Part shown: one piece after another, positions 1 to 9,027 of the stretch
How the letters are laid out: every line of letters begins with the position of its first letter
How positions within the stretch are numbered: the first letter of the stretch is position 1
DNA from: Flavobacterium sp.
GTDB taxonomy: Bacteria; Bacteroidota; Bacteroidia; Flavobacteriales; Flavobacteriaceae
Reading direction: 5' to 3'
Assembly (NCBI GenBank): GCA_029946065.1
Contig: JAQSDU010000018.1
Span: 1 to 64,000 of the forward strand
Length of the DNA stretch: 64,000 nt
Translations under genes and position numbers: made by a program
The notes under the pieces: generated by a model
What the model was told of the DNA's origin: nothing
The model's input: the letters and a program-made list of their open reading frames with translations, nothing else
Database searches by the model: none

Positions 1-3000
1 GCTGTTCCAGTTGTAAATGATGGCGTTGGATTTGGTAGATCATTTTTACAATAAACAGCACTGCCATAAGTAAATTCCGCATCCGGCAATTGCGTAACAA
101 CAATGTCGAATGTCTGATTGGCAGTACATCCTGAATTATTTACTGTTACAGAATAAGCACCTGCATCAGCAGGATTAATCGTTATGGACTGCCCTATTTG
201 TCCTGCAATTGGGTTCACACCCATATACCAAGTATAAGTGACCAATGCAGGGTCAAAATTATTGTCTGTTGGCGTTACCGTAATTGTTGCTGTACTGTTC
301 GAGCATATATCGGTGTTTCCCGTAAGGGTAAATTGCGGCGTCAAATCTTGTACAGTCAATATAAACGAAGTTGTTTTATAACAGCTCGTGCCATTTTTAT
401 TAATCCTTACATAAATAACCTGTCCGTTAGTCCCTAAATAATTGTAAGGCGTCGTAATGGCGTTTGCAATATTATTGTTAACAGCATCATCTTGAGAAAG
501 GAAATAAACTGGTGTATGGCTTCCTGGAACATATGGCGCCAATATTAACGCTTCGTTGTCTGTGAAATCAAAAGTTGCGCTTCCTGATGCATCACAGATA
601 ACGAGATTTTCCGGTGTACCGGCCGGAAGATCCTGGAAGAATTCGACAGTAATGCTATCCGTAGCCTCACATGTGGTATTGATGTAATTGGCTTTTATGG
701 TGTAAACCCCCGGCTCAGTAACCAAAAGTGTTGGTCCTGTTTGACCTACAAGTTCATTTGTGCCTTGAAACCAGTGGAATTCATAAACGTCAGGATCTAA
801 TTGAGAATCTATTGTCACAGTATCTCCTTGACATATAGCAGTTCCAGCCGATTCTAGGAAATCGCTTCCTAATTCGACATTTCCAATATTAAAACTACCT
901 CCTTCAAGGAATACGGCAGAATCAAAGGCACTATCACCTCTGTCTGCAATTACAAGCTTAATGTGATATTGTTGCCCCACAATAAGCGGCGATGTCGCTT
1001 CTAAAATTGTAGTTACACCGTTATAATTTATCGGTGCGCCAATTGGATTAATGCCATTCGCTCCGTAAAAAGCTGAAAAATACTCAGGATTTACAGATCC
1101 ACACCCGTTATTATAAAGCTGATCCCTAACATTTACTACTGATACCGGTGTAACACCGTCAGGCAGCAACGCAATATTAGTCGTTACGTTTGTCGAGAGA
1201 TTCGTCAATAGGAACGCAAATGCATCGGAATAGTTGCATTGGAATGTTCCATATTCTTCCGAGGCAAAAATAAACCTAAAGTTAATTGTATTGGCAAGAG
1301 GTATGAAATTGAATTCCAATATCGAGGCATTATGTGAACCTGTATCCATATTGGTAGCCGTTTCCAAATCTGTATCACCAGGCCAGTTAAAATCACCATC
1401 ACCTAATGTGGTAAGGTTCGGACCAGGAGCATTTGCTGCATTTCCGGATGTAAGCACCACTCCGTCTGCAAATGGAAATTCTGATTGGTCCTTGTTAAAG
1501 TATCCGATTCCGTTGGTAGAACCAAAATCAGTTCCGGTTGACCATGTTACATCAGTAATACTGGCGCAAGTCGAATTAAACAAAATATCCTCAACCAATT
1601 GTTGTTTGGTATATTGGTTTGTATTGGCTGTAATTGGAGGCAATACTCTTCCGATACAAAGATCGTAGGTAACATCCTGTAATGTATTTTCTGAAGACCA
1701 TACTCTTATATAATAAGTATCGCCAACAATTAATCCTTCTGCTAAACTTTCTTCAGGATCACTGCAATATACTAACGTCAAACCACCAGCACAGCTTCCG
1801 TGATATAAAGAGTGGACAAGATTCGTACTTGTTCCCTGAATGTTGCTAAAAGTAATAATCTGTGTCGGGCTGTTGCAAACGAATGAATACCAAACGTCGT
1901 CGTCTTCCTGACCAGCACAAGTACTTGGCTGTGGCGAAGCTGTAGCCCCGGTTAAAGCGCCTGGTGTTGATATAATACATTCCAATCCATTGTTTGGTGT
2001 TACTACAGTTGCAACATCGCAATTATCATTTGTGATTGGAGGAGGCGTAGTAATACATAGATTAAAATTAGCCGATTGTGTAGCATTCCCACCATTGGTA
2101 TAAACCCTGATCATATAAGTCTGCCCCACCGTTAAGTTGTTGGCAATACTTACATTCGGATTGCTGCAATACAATTGTGTAAGCGCCGTACAGTCGGCTC
2201 CTTGATATAAAGTATGGTTGATATCTGTAGTACTTCCTATAATGTTGCTGAAAGTGATAATATGTATCGTTGACGTCGCTACAAATGTAAACCAAACGTC
2301 GTCATCTGTATTACCTTGACAAGTAGGTGCTGTGTTTGGCAAAGTACGTGTCGCACCCAATGTGCTTCCATTTACACTTGTTACACACTCTCTTGTTGGA
2401 TTTGTAAGTACTGTTGTCGCAAAGGCACATTCGTCATTTACCGGTTTGGTAATAAATGTTTTTGGGTTCAGGATGGTCCAAGTGCCTACGTCTGTTGAGG
2501 AACATATCGCCCTAACATAATAGATATAATTGGTTCCTGGCTGCAATCCGTTAATTACTAATGCATTTGTTGTAACAACAGATGATACAATTGTTGAGTT
2601 TAAAGGTGTTATCAAATAATAAGGAGGTCCAGGAGTCGTACTCACAGCAGAGCCATTGACAGGAGGTGCCGATAGAACAGGGACAGCATATACTTCCCAT
2701 TGTGTCGCAGTTCCCATTTCAGTCCAGCTAAGCGCAACCGAAGTTTGTGTAATTGAAGTCGCATCAACAGCCAAGGCCGTAGGTTTAGGACAAGTTGGTG
2801 GCGTACAATTTCCTTCCGAAGAATATAAGGAAGTTAACGGAGTTCCTGTTCCAGGTGTATAAGTATAAATAATATCTGTAAATGGATTCTGAATAGTAAA
2901 CCCGATTTCGTCTGGCGCAGTTCCTGCTACACTCCAATACACATCAAATGGCACACCGTCGCAAATTGGAACGGTAACTGTAGTAGGTCCTGCACCAGAA

Positions 3001-5651
3001 ATAGTAGTTCCGATTGTTGCAATGACGATACCATTGTGTCTTATTTGCATTCTACCACCATTCCAACCATTACTTCCAGTATCTGTAAGCACAAACTTGT
3101 AGTTACATTTATCCGCTGGATCGCAAGTAAGTGTATTGAAGATGATTGGTCCTGTCCAGGTACTTTTATCATCACCCGGACAAACTGTCCTTACATAATA
3201 ATAATAAATTGTTGCTGGTGCCAATCCTGTAGCTAGGTATGGTGAGCCCGCATTAATAGGATGAATCCAGAATCCACCAAGCGGCACTGTAGGGTCAACT
3301 TGAGGTGCTGGTGGTGTTGGCACTGTAGGCCATCCAGGGAGTAATAATATTTCCCATTCCGTATCTGCTGGTGTTCCCGGAACCCATTGAAGGCTTGCTG
3401 TAGTTGTTGTTATTGTAGCGGCAGGAACAGCCAAACCTGTTGGTTTTGGACAAGTTGGCAATGTTGTAAATGTAGCACAAGTCCAAGCTGTTGGTACCAA
3501 GCAATTAACTCTTACACAAACCTCATAGGTTGTATCTGCCAATAGTGGCAAAGTAGTGTCAAACGGATTTGTAGTCACATCATTATAAGTCGGAACAGTA
3601 TCAGGCCCTGGAGCCGGTCCACCAGCAACAGCCACATAAATATCCCATGACGTCGTAGCCGGCGCATCCCAATTGATGGTTACCGTATGCGTAGCAATGT
3701 TGGTAAAAGTCACACTGGCAGGTTGGATATCGCATCGGGGCGTATCACAATTGACTGTGTTGGAATAAACAACCTCCCCTGCAGTTCCTGTGCCCGCTGG
3801 TTTTGTATAAATGGTCTGTCCAAATGAGTTAAGTACTGCAACAATACATTGCTGAGGCTGCGTTCCAGCCACACTCCAGTATAAATCAAAAGGAATACCA
3901 TTACATAATGGAACAGCAATATCCACAGGCCCCGCACCAGAATTATAAGTTGATCCGATTGTCGCAACAACGATTCCATTTTGTCTTACCTGCATTCTTG
4001 CGCCATTCCATCCATTATTGGAGGAGTCTGTCATTCTAAAAGTATGAACACAAGCATTCGCAGGATCACATATTAGCGTATTAAAAGGATATGGTCCCGC
4101 CCAAGCAGTATAAACTCCTGAGCCCGAAACGCACTCAGCCCTTACCCAAAATTGGTATTGGTGTGCAGAAACTAAATCTGTTTTGACATAGGAAGCAGTT
4201 CCAGTTACATAATCATAAGTTCCGGTATTTGGCGGAATAGAAGCGCCAAGATCCTGAACCGCTACTTGCCAAGCCGAAAAATCTGGACTGGTCCAACCCA
4301 AGGTTGCTTGATTTAAACCAATTTCTGTAGCAACACCTGTATTTGGTTTTGGCGAACAGTTTTCATTTTGAATTACTAAATTATAGGCAATCGTAGGTGT
4401 TGTTCCGCTTGAGGATATGACAATATAATACGTGTTTCCAGTTACTACTGCCAAATTAAAAGTTCTGACATTCGTATTAGAATTGGCAACACCGCCCAAA
4501 CAACTTACGCCAATATTGCCACATGAAGCATATGCAAATACAGAAGAGTTTGTAGAGGTTGTACCAACCGGAGTCATTGTAATACTGACAAGCCCATCAG
4601 CGGCAGCAGTAAAGCTATAAAACACTTCATTTCCTTGCAGGTAATTAGTGCCTGGTGGTGTTGCACCACAAAGCGTTCCTTGAACGGTATCCACCTCATC
4701 ACCATAATTGGCAGTATTGCCACTTGTTGAATACGGAAGATCGCCCACCACGATTGGATCGGCACAAACAGACCCTAACGGAATGGTACAAAATAGCAAC
4801 GGTCCAGCCCAATCACTCGTATTGTCTGCAGCACAAACTGCTCTTACTTGATACTTATAACACGTTCCTGGGTTTAAAGCAGTTGCGCTATATGATGATG
4901 GTGTAGTGGTACTTGAAAATGGTGTACCTACACCAGTAAAATCTGAATTTTCAGGTACAATCTCTATTTCAAAGTTGGTCGCCGTACTTGTGTTAGTCCA
5001 GTTAAGCGTAACCGAAGTCGAGCTGATACTCGCTGTAACCACGTTCAAATCGATTGGTTTCAGACATTTCTCAACGATTTTTACGTCGTCAACCAACCAA
5101 CGATCACCGTCTCTTTGCCCGGTTGGTTGTGTATAAACCCTTACGAATGCTATATAAACAGGGACACCAATGTATGCCGCAGGAATGTCAAACGACTTTT
5201 CCTCATATACTGTAATATCTCCGTTAAGATCGGTGAGTTCAGCTTCCGTCCACTCTTTTACAAGTGTAAATGCCGCAAGGTTGTCCTGCGCCGCGTTGGT
5301 GGAAATCCGAATTTGGTATTTTGTAAACTGATCTGAGTTTTGCGTCTGCTTTGTAAAAAAACGCAATTGCCCATTTGGATCAATAGTGACCTGCTTGGTA
5401 ATCAGTAAATCTTCTTCGGTATTGCCCATACCAATCTGCTCGTTATTTACATAAGCCGCATTCGGGGCTGTATGCGCAGGATAAGCTGGCGTATTGAGTT
5501 GCCAATGCTGACTCTGCACCACCTCAGCTCCATTGAGCCTGCTTTTAATCAGCCAGTCTGTGGGCATCCCTGCATCAAAATTTTCATTCAACTGCCCGTA
5601 ACTGACGGAAGCAAATAAAAATAACATTAATAATAAGGTAATTTTTTTCAT
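1..5651 (-). CDS. Giant modular secreted/surface protein, C-terminus outside window
   Basis: An open frame runs without a stop from an ATG at 5651 to the window edge (1883 codons seen), so the protein is partial. Residues 1-19 form a signal peptide ending near SVSYG. About 20-192 resembles a cleaved-adhesin (choice-of-anchor J) domain with a WLVDDV motif. Then come several fibronectin type III domains with the CPKP starts typical of Bacteroidota, interleaved with two copies of a roughly 95-residue module containing NGWNG and YWSVAGT (about residues 526-625 and 840-937), and pre-peptidase-like domains starting NDECA and NDNCD. About 1337-1584 resembles a choice-of-anchor L domain (QQLVEDILFNS, GIGYF), followed by Ig/PKD-like repeats. 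This layout is typical of very large T9SS cargo, whose sorting domain would lie beyond base 1. It is probably an adhesin or matrix protein; no catalytic motif was seen. A TAAATTTG promoter-like box lies at 5700-5707. Confidence 0.85.
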   Translation of the reverse strand, partial: MKKITLLLMLFLFASVSYGQLNENFDAGMPTDWLIKSRLNGAEVVQSQHWQLNTPAYPAHTAPNAAYVNNEQIGMGNTEEDLLITKQVTIDPNGQLRFFTKQTQNSDQFTKYQIRISTNAAQDNLAAFTLVKEWTEAELTDLNGDITVYEEKSFDIPAAYIGVPVYIAFVRVYTQPTGQRDGDRWLVDDVKIVEKCLKPIDLNVVTASISSTSVTLNWTNTSTATNFEIEIVPENSDFTGVGTPFSSTTTPSSYSATALNPGTCYKYQVRAVCAADNTSDWAGPLLFCTIPLGSVCADPIVVGDLPYSTSGNTANYGDEVDTVQGTLCGATPPGTNYLQGNEVFYSFTAAADGLVSITMTPVGTTSTNSSVFAYASCGNIGVSCLGGVANSNTNVRTFNLAVVTGNTYYIVISSSGTTPTIAYNLVIQNENCSPKPNTGVATEIGLNQATLGWTSPDFSAWQVAVQDLGASIPPNTGTYDYVTGTASYVKTDLVSAHQYQFWVRAECVSGSGVYTAWAGPYPFNTLICDPANACVHTFRMTDSSNNGWNGARMQVRQNGIVVATIGSTYNSGAGPVDIAVPLCNGIPFDLYWSVAGTQPQQCIVAVLNSFGQTIYTKPAGTGTAGEVVYSNTVNCDTPRCDIQPASVTFTNIATHTVTINWDAPATTSWDIYVAVAGGPAPGPDTVPTYNDVTTNPFDTTLPLLADTTYEVCVRVNCLVPTAWTCATFTTLPTCPKPTGLAVPAATITTTTASLQWVPGTPADTEWEILLLPGWPTVPTPPAPQVDPTVPLGGFWIHPINAGSPYLATGLAPATIYYYYVRTVCPGDDKSTWTGPIIFNTLTCDPADKCNYKFVLTDTGSNGWNGGRMQIRHNGIVIATIGTTISGAGPTTVTVPICDGVPFDVYWSVAGTAPDEIGFTIQNPFTDIIYTYTPGTGTPLTSLYSSEGNCTPPTCPKPTALAVDATSITQTSVALSWTEMGTATQWEVYAVPVLSAPPVNGSAVSTTPGPPYYLITPLNSTIVSSVVTTNALVINGLQPGTNYIYYVRAICSSTDVGTWTILNPKTFITKPVNDECAFATTVLTNPTRECVTSVNGSTLGATRTLPNTAPTCQGNTDDDVWFTFVATSTIHIITFSNIIGSTTDINHTLYQGADCTALTQLYCSNPNVSIANNLTVGQTYMIRVYTNGGNATQSANFNLCITTPPPITNDNCDVATVVTPNNGLECIISTPGALTGATASPQPSTCAGQEDDDVWYSFVCNSPTQIITFSNIQGTSTNLVHSLYHGSCAGGLTLVYCSDPEESLAEGLIVGDTYYIRVWSSENTLQDVTYDLCIGRVLPPITANTNQYTKQQLVEDILFNSTCASITDVTWSTGTDFGSTNGIGYFNKDQSEFPFADGVVLTSGNAANAPGPNLTTLGDGDFNWPGDTDLETATNMDTGSHNASILEFNFIPLANTINFRFIFASEEYGTFQCNYSDAFAFLLTNLSTNVTTNIALLPDGVTPVSVVNVRDQLYNNGCGSVNPEYFSAFYGANGINPIGAPINYNGVTTILEATSPLIVGQQYHIKLVIADRGDSAFDSAVFLEGGSFNIGNVELGSDFLESAGTAICQGDTVTIDSQLDPDVYEFHWFQGTNELVGQTGPTLLVTEPGVYTIKANYINTTCEATDSITVEFFQDLPAGTPENLVICDASGSATFDFTDNEALILAPYVPGSHTPVYFLSQDDAVNNNIANAITTPYNYLGTNGQVIYVRINKNGTSCYKTTSFILTVQDLTPQFTLTGNTDICSNSTATITVTPTDNNFDPALVTYTWYMGVNPIAGQIGQSITINPADAGAYSVTVNNSGCTANQTFDIVVTQLPDAEFTYGSAVYCKNDLPNPTPSFTTGT

Positions 5652-5699
5652 GAAATGAAAAGGTTTTAGTGATTTAATATAGTTTGTAGGTATTAATTC

Positions 5700-5707
5700 C
5701 AAATTTA
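5700..5707 (-). promoter_or_regulatory. Candidate -7 box (TAAATTTG) for the giant surface protein
   Basis: Reading the minus strand, TAAATTTG matches the Bacteroidota -7 consensus TAnnTTTG and lies about 50 bases upstream of the start codon at 5651. No well-spaced -33 TTG was found, so support rests on one box. The rest of the 248-base spacer to lpxH is AT-rich with no gene. Confidence 0.35.
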
Positions 5708-5874
5708 AGGAATTTTATCAAAAAAAAGAGAAATCAAAATTATTTAACAAAATCACCGTTTACGGCTTTTTATGTAACATTATTATGAATTATCCTTACT
5801 ATTTTTGTCATATTGCGAAAAAATCTGTTTTTTTAAAATGATTCGATTTTTAAGGTGTTGCCATCAACATTTCC

Positions 5875-5882
5875 TATCTTTG
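5875..5882 (+). promoter_or_regulatory. Candidate -7 box (TATCTTTG) for lpxH
   Basis: TATCTTTG matches TAnnTTTG exactly and ends 17 bases before the lpxH ATG, which implies a very short leader. A TTG lies at 5858-5860, but the 14-base gap is shorter than the usual spacing. Confidence 0.4.
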
Positions 5883-5899
5883 ATTTTTGATAATTTAAA

Positions 5900-6658
5900 A
5901 TGGCACCCTTAAAAGAAAAAAATATATATTTCGCTTCTGACCAACATTTTGGTGCACCAACTGCCGAGTTGAGTTTTCCCCGTGAACAAAAATTCGTCGC
6001 TTGGCTCGACGAAGTCAAACAAGATGCCGAAGCGATTTTCCTTTTGGGCGATCTTTTCGATTTCTGGTTTGAATATAAAACCGTCGTACCCAGAGGATTT
6101 GTGCGTGTTTTAGGAAAACTTGCCGAAATTCGCGATAGTGGCATTCCGATTTATTTTTTTGTAGGTAACCATGATCTGTGGATGTCAGATTATTTCGAAA
6201 AGGAACTCAATATCCCAGTTTACCATGACAACCGTGAATTTACTTTTCAAGGAAAAACATTCCTGATCGGTCACGGTGACGGAAAAGGACCTGGCGACAA
6301 AGGGTACAAACGCATGAAAAAAGTATTCACTAACCCATTTTCCAAATGGATTTTCCGCTGGTTGCATCCTGATTTAGGCGTAAAATTGGCGCAATACCTT
6401 TCGGTAAAAAACAAACTGATTTCCGGCGATGCTGATGTGAAATTTTTAGGAGAAGAAAATGAGTGGCTGGTTTTATATGCCAAAAGAAAACTCGAAACAA
6501 AGCATTATAATTATTTCGTGTTTGGACACCGCCATCTTCCAATGAAAATTACTGTTGGGGAAAATGCTGAATATGTCAATCTAGGCGACTGGATTGGATA
6601 TTTTACTTATGGCATTTTTGACGGAAATACTTTTGAATTAAAAGAATTCAAGTATTAA
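5900..6658 (+). CDS. lpxH: UDP-2,3-diacylglucosamine diphosphatase
   Basis: This is a 252-residue metallophosphoesterase of the LpxH type, which hydrolyses UDP-2,3-diacylglucosamine to lipid X and UMP in lipid A synthesis at the inner membrane face. The metal-ligand motifs appear in the expected order: D14-x-H16, GDLFD (D51), GNHD (N90, H91), GHGD (H125) and GHRH (H210, H212). Length fits the family (about 240). The ATG at 5900 lies just after a TATCTTTG box. The end overlaps the convergent gene at 6655-7011 by four bases. The family assignment is strong; the exact LpxH substrate is inferred from the motif set and length. Confidence 0.88.
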   Translation: MAPLKEKNIYFASDQHFGAPTAELSFPREQKFVAWLDEVKQDAEAIFLLGDLFDFWFEYKTVVPRGFVRVLGKLAEIRDSGIPIYFFVGNHDLWMSDYFEKELNIPVYHDNREFTFQGKTFLIGHGDGKGPGDKGYKRMKKVFTNPFSKWIFRWLHPDLGVKLAQYLSVKNKLISGDADVKFLGEENEWLVLYAKRKLETKHYNYFVFGHRHLPMKITVGENAEYVNLGDWIGYFTYGIFDGNTFELKEFKY

Positions 6659-7011
6659 TTGCGTCCGATTCCCAATAAATATTCCTGAAGATTTATCTTA
6701 AACAACGTGCCTTCGACAAGGTCTTTAATGGCATCCAATTCCTGCATCGAAACAGCCAAATCAATCTGCGGGCAAGGCGTTCGAAGCAAAAATCTGGTGC
6801 ATTGGTGCTTTATTTTACAATCATCGCAACAATGATTTTTCGAAGCAGTTTCATCAATCAAACCGATAAAATAATCGAGTTCGGCAACGGTAAAATGAAA
6901 TCCGGTTTCTTTAAAAACCAATTGCACTTTATCTGAAACAACTTCATCCCGGTTTTTCCAGTAAAAAGCCATCCCAAAATCATTCTTATATAGCTGTTCT
7001 ATTTGTCTCAT
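6655..7011 (-). CDS. Conserved hypothetical cysteine-rich protein
   Basis: A 118-residue soluble protein with no signal peptide or membrane segment. A central cluster of cysteines and histidines (H60, C61, C62, C65, H69, C71, C80) resembles a small metal- or iron-sulfur-binding site, but I cannot assign a family. Its stop lies inside the last codons of convergent lpxH (four-base overlap). It is downstream of recJ on the same strand, separated by a spacer that contains a long hairpin at 7113-7172. Function unknown. Confidence 0.7.
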   Translation of the reverse strand: MRQIEQLYKNDFGMAFYWKNRDEVVSDKVQLVFKETGFHFTVAELDYFIGLIDETASKNHCCDDCKIKHQCTRFLLRTPCPQIDLAVSMQELDAIKDLVEGTLFKINLQEYLLGIGRN

Positions 7012-7112
7012 AGCCTTTTTGTAGGAAACAAATATAGCCTTATTTATATTTATTCTAAATAATATTGTGTTAAAATTTAATTCGAAAAAATATTTAAAAA
7101 ATGACCAATAAG

Positions 7113-7172
7113 ACTTTGCGCTTTAGCGTCTTTGCGAGAAATCAATGTTCGCAAAGACGCTAAGCGCAAAGT
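7113..7172. repeat. Long near-perfect inverted repeat
   Basis: Left arm 7113-7137 and right arm 7149-7172 are complementary over 24 pairs with one bulged base, around an 11-base loop. The arms are built from the words CTTTGCG and GCGTCTTTGCG. It sits between the recJ stop and the next minus-strand gene, so it may end recJ transcription. Similar words occur in the hairpins at 47107-47146 and 45321-45362, which suggests a dispersed repeat family. Confidence 0.75.
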
Positions 7173-7191
7173 AAAATTCTCAAAATAAAAT

Positions 7192-8880
7192 TTACCGAAT
7201 ATCCTTCAATCGTAATTGTGTCGAGACTTTTCCATTCCACTCATTTTCATCAATGCAGTAAACCGCTTCAAAAGGTTTTCGGTCTTTCGCTATCCCGATT
7301 TTTGCGCCAAGTCCAAATCCAATCGCGGCAAACCCTTCGGAATTATTTTGCTTTACAAATAGCCTTAAATGCTCATCTGATCCACCCATCGTTTTGGCAA
7401 AACCGGTATCAACAATATTTTTAGACATAAAAACCGGCGTTCTGTTTTGCGGTCCGAAAGGTTCGAATTGTTTTAAAATGCGAATGAGTTTTGGTGTAAT
7501 TTCGCTAAAATCAATCTCAGCATCAACTGTAATTTCAGGCATTCGCATATCGGGATGAATGGTGTTGCGAACAACCTCTTCAAAAGCATTTTTAAAAAGC
7601 TCGTAATTTTCCGCTTTCAAAGTCATTCCCGCGGCATACATGTGTCCGCCAAATTGCTCGAGATGTTCCGCACACGCTTCCAACGCATTATAAACATCAA
7701 ATCCCAAAACAGACCGCGCCGAAGCCGCATATTTATCGCCACTTTTTGTAAAAACTAAAGTCGGCCGGTAAAACGTCTCGATCAATCGGGAAGCGACGAT
7801 TCCAATCACACCTTTGTGCCAATTTTCGTTAAAAACAACAGTCGTAAAATGTTCTTTCTCATTATTTTCTTCAATTTGCAAAAGTGCTTCTTTGGTAATT
7901 TGCTTATCGAGATCTTTTCTTTCGGCGTTGTATTTTTCAATTTCAAGCGCAAATTGCTGCGCCTGTTCAAAATCGAATTCACTTAATAATGCTACTGCGT
8001 GATTGCCATGTTTTATTCTTCCTGCAGCATTGATTCTTGGCGCAATAATAAACACAACATCTGTGATATCAAGTATTTTCTTTTTCACCTGATGAATCAA
8101 TGCTTTAATGCCCGGACGCGGAAATGTATTGATCACTTGCAGTCCAAAATACGCTAAAATTCGATTTTCACCTGTCATCGGTACAATATCAGCCGCAATT
8201 GCCGTAGCCACTAAATCCAGATAAGGCATTAAATCTTCAATCGTTTGGTTTCTGTTTGCGCCCATGGCCTGAATTAGTTTAAAGCCAATACCACAGCCGC
8301 ACAATTCATCATAAGGATAATTACAATCTTCTCTTTTTGGATCTAAAACAGCGACTGCTTCGGGTAAAATATCGCCTGGACGGTGGTGGTCGCAAATGAT
8401 AAAATCGATGTTTTTGGCTTTTGCGTAAGCAACGTGATCGATTGATTTTATACCACAATCCAACGCAATGATTAACGAAATTTCGTTGTCGTCGGCATAA
8501 TCAATTCCTTTGTAAGAAATGCCATAACCTTCGTCATAGCGATCCGGAATATAAGTCGCAATATTTGGGTATAAAGTCTTTAAATACGACGCCATCAGTG
8601 AAACCGCAGTCGTTCCATCCACATCATAATCGCCAAAAACGAGAATGTTTTCTTGGTCTTCAATCGCCGATTCTATACGCAAAACTGCCTTATCCATATC
8701 TTTCATTAAATACGGATTGTGCAAATCGTCTAAATTCGGGCGAAAAAATTGCCTTGCCTGCTCGAAAGTCTCAATGCCACGCTGCAAAAGCAATTGGGCA
8801 ATCAATTCGTCGGTATTTAAGGATTGGGCAAGTTGTTGTTCCTTTTCAGGAGTCGGTTCGGGTTGCAGTTTCCAGCGCAT
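7192..8880 (-). CDS. recJ: Single-stranded-DNA-specific exonuclease RecJ
   Basis: A 562-residue DHH-family 5'-3' single-strand exonuclease used in recombinational repair and mismatch repair. Visible motifs are DYDVDG (D84, D86, D88), D141, the DHH triad D164-H165-H166, and the DHHA1 signature GGHMYAAG in the C-terminal half, followed by an OB-like C-terminal domain. Length is normal for RecJ. The ATG at 8880 starts MRWKLQPEP, a usual RecJ N-terminus. It is divergent from ade, and the shared spacer carries an 18-bp perfect inverted repeat. Confidence 0.95.
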   Translation of the reverse strand: MRWKLQPEPTPEKEQQLAQSLNTDELIAQLLLQRGIETFEQARQFFRPNLDDLHNPYLMKDMDKAVLRIESAIEDQENILVFGDYDVDGTTAVSLMASYLKTLYPNIATYIPDRYDEGYGISYKGIDYADDNEISLIIALDCGIKSIDHVAYAKAKNIDFIICDHHRPGDILPEAVAVLDPKREDCNYPYDELCGCGIGFKLIQAMGANRNQTIEDLMPYLDLVATAIAADIVPMTGENRILAYFGLQVINTFPRPGIKALIHQVKKKILDITDVVFIIAPRINAAGRIKHGNHAVALLSEFDFEQAQQFALEIEKYNAERKDLDKQITKEALLQIEENNEKEHFTTVVFNENWHKGVIGIVASRLIETFYRPTLVFTKSGDKYAASARSVLGFDVYNALEACAEHLEQFGGHMYAAGMTLKAENYELFKNAFEEVVRNTIHPDMRMPEITVDAEIDFSEITPKLIRILKQFEPFGPQNRTPVFMSKNIVDTGFAKTMGGSDEHLRLFVKQNNSEGFAAIGFGLGAKIGIAKDRKPFEAVYCIDENEWNGKVSTQLRLKDIR

Positions 8881-8935
8881 AGATTTGATTTTGAATGGTG
8901 TATATTAGTTCAAAAATACAAAAATTTTAAATCCC

Positions 8936-8993
8936 AAATAGCAAATCCCAAATTACAATTCTGTACGCGTTTGTCATTTGGGATTTGCTATTT
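8936..8993. repeat. 18-bp perfect inverted repeat between recJ and ade
   Basis: Arms 8936-8953 and 8976-8993 are exact reverse complements around a 22-base loop. The left arm also contains part of a direct repeat of AAATCCCAAAT. It lies between divergent genes, where a terminator is not expected, so it is more likely a dispersed repeat or a regulatory palindrome. Confidence 0.7.
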
Positions 8994-9027
8994 AAATTCC
9001 CTACTTTTATAATCAAATGTAAGACCA

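Noticed and set aside
1..5651. Several open frames of 60-145 codons on the + strand under the giant surface protein.
   Set aside because: They lie opposite one continuous minus-strand frame with clear domains, lack sensible protein features and are explained as antisense shadows.
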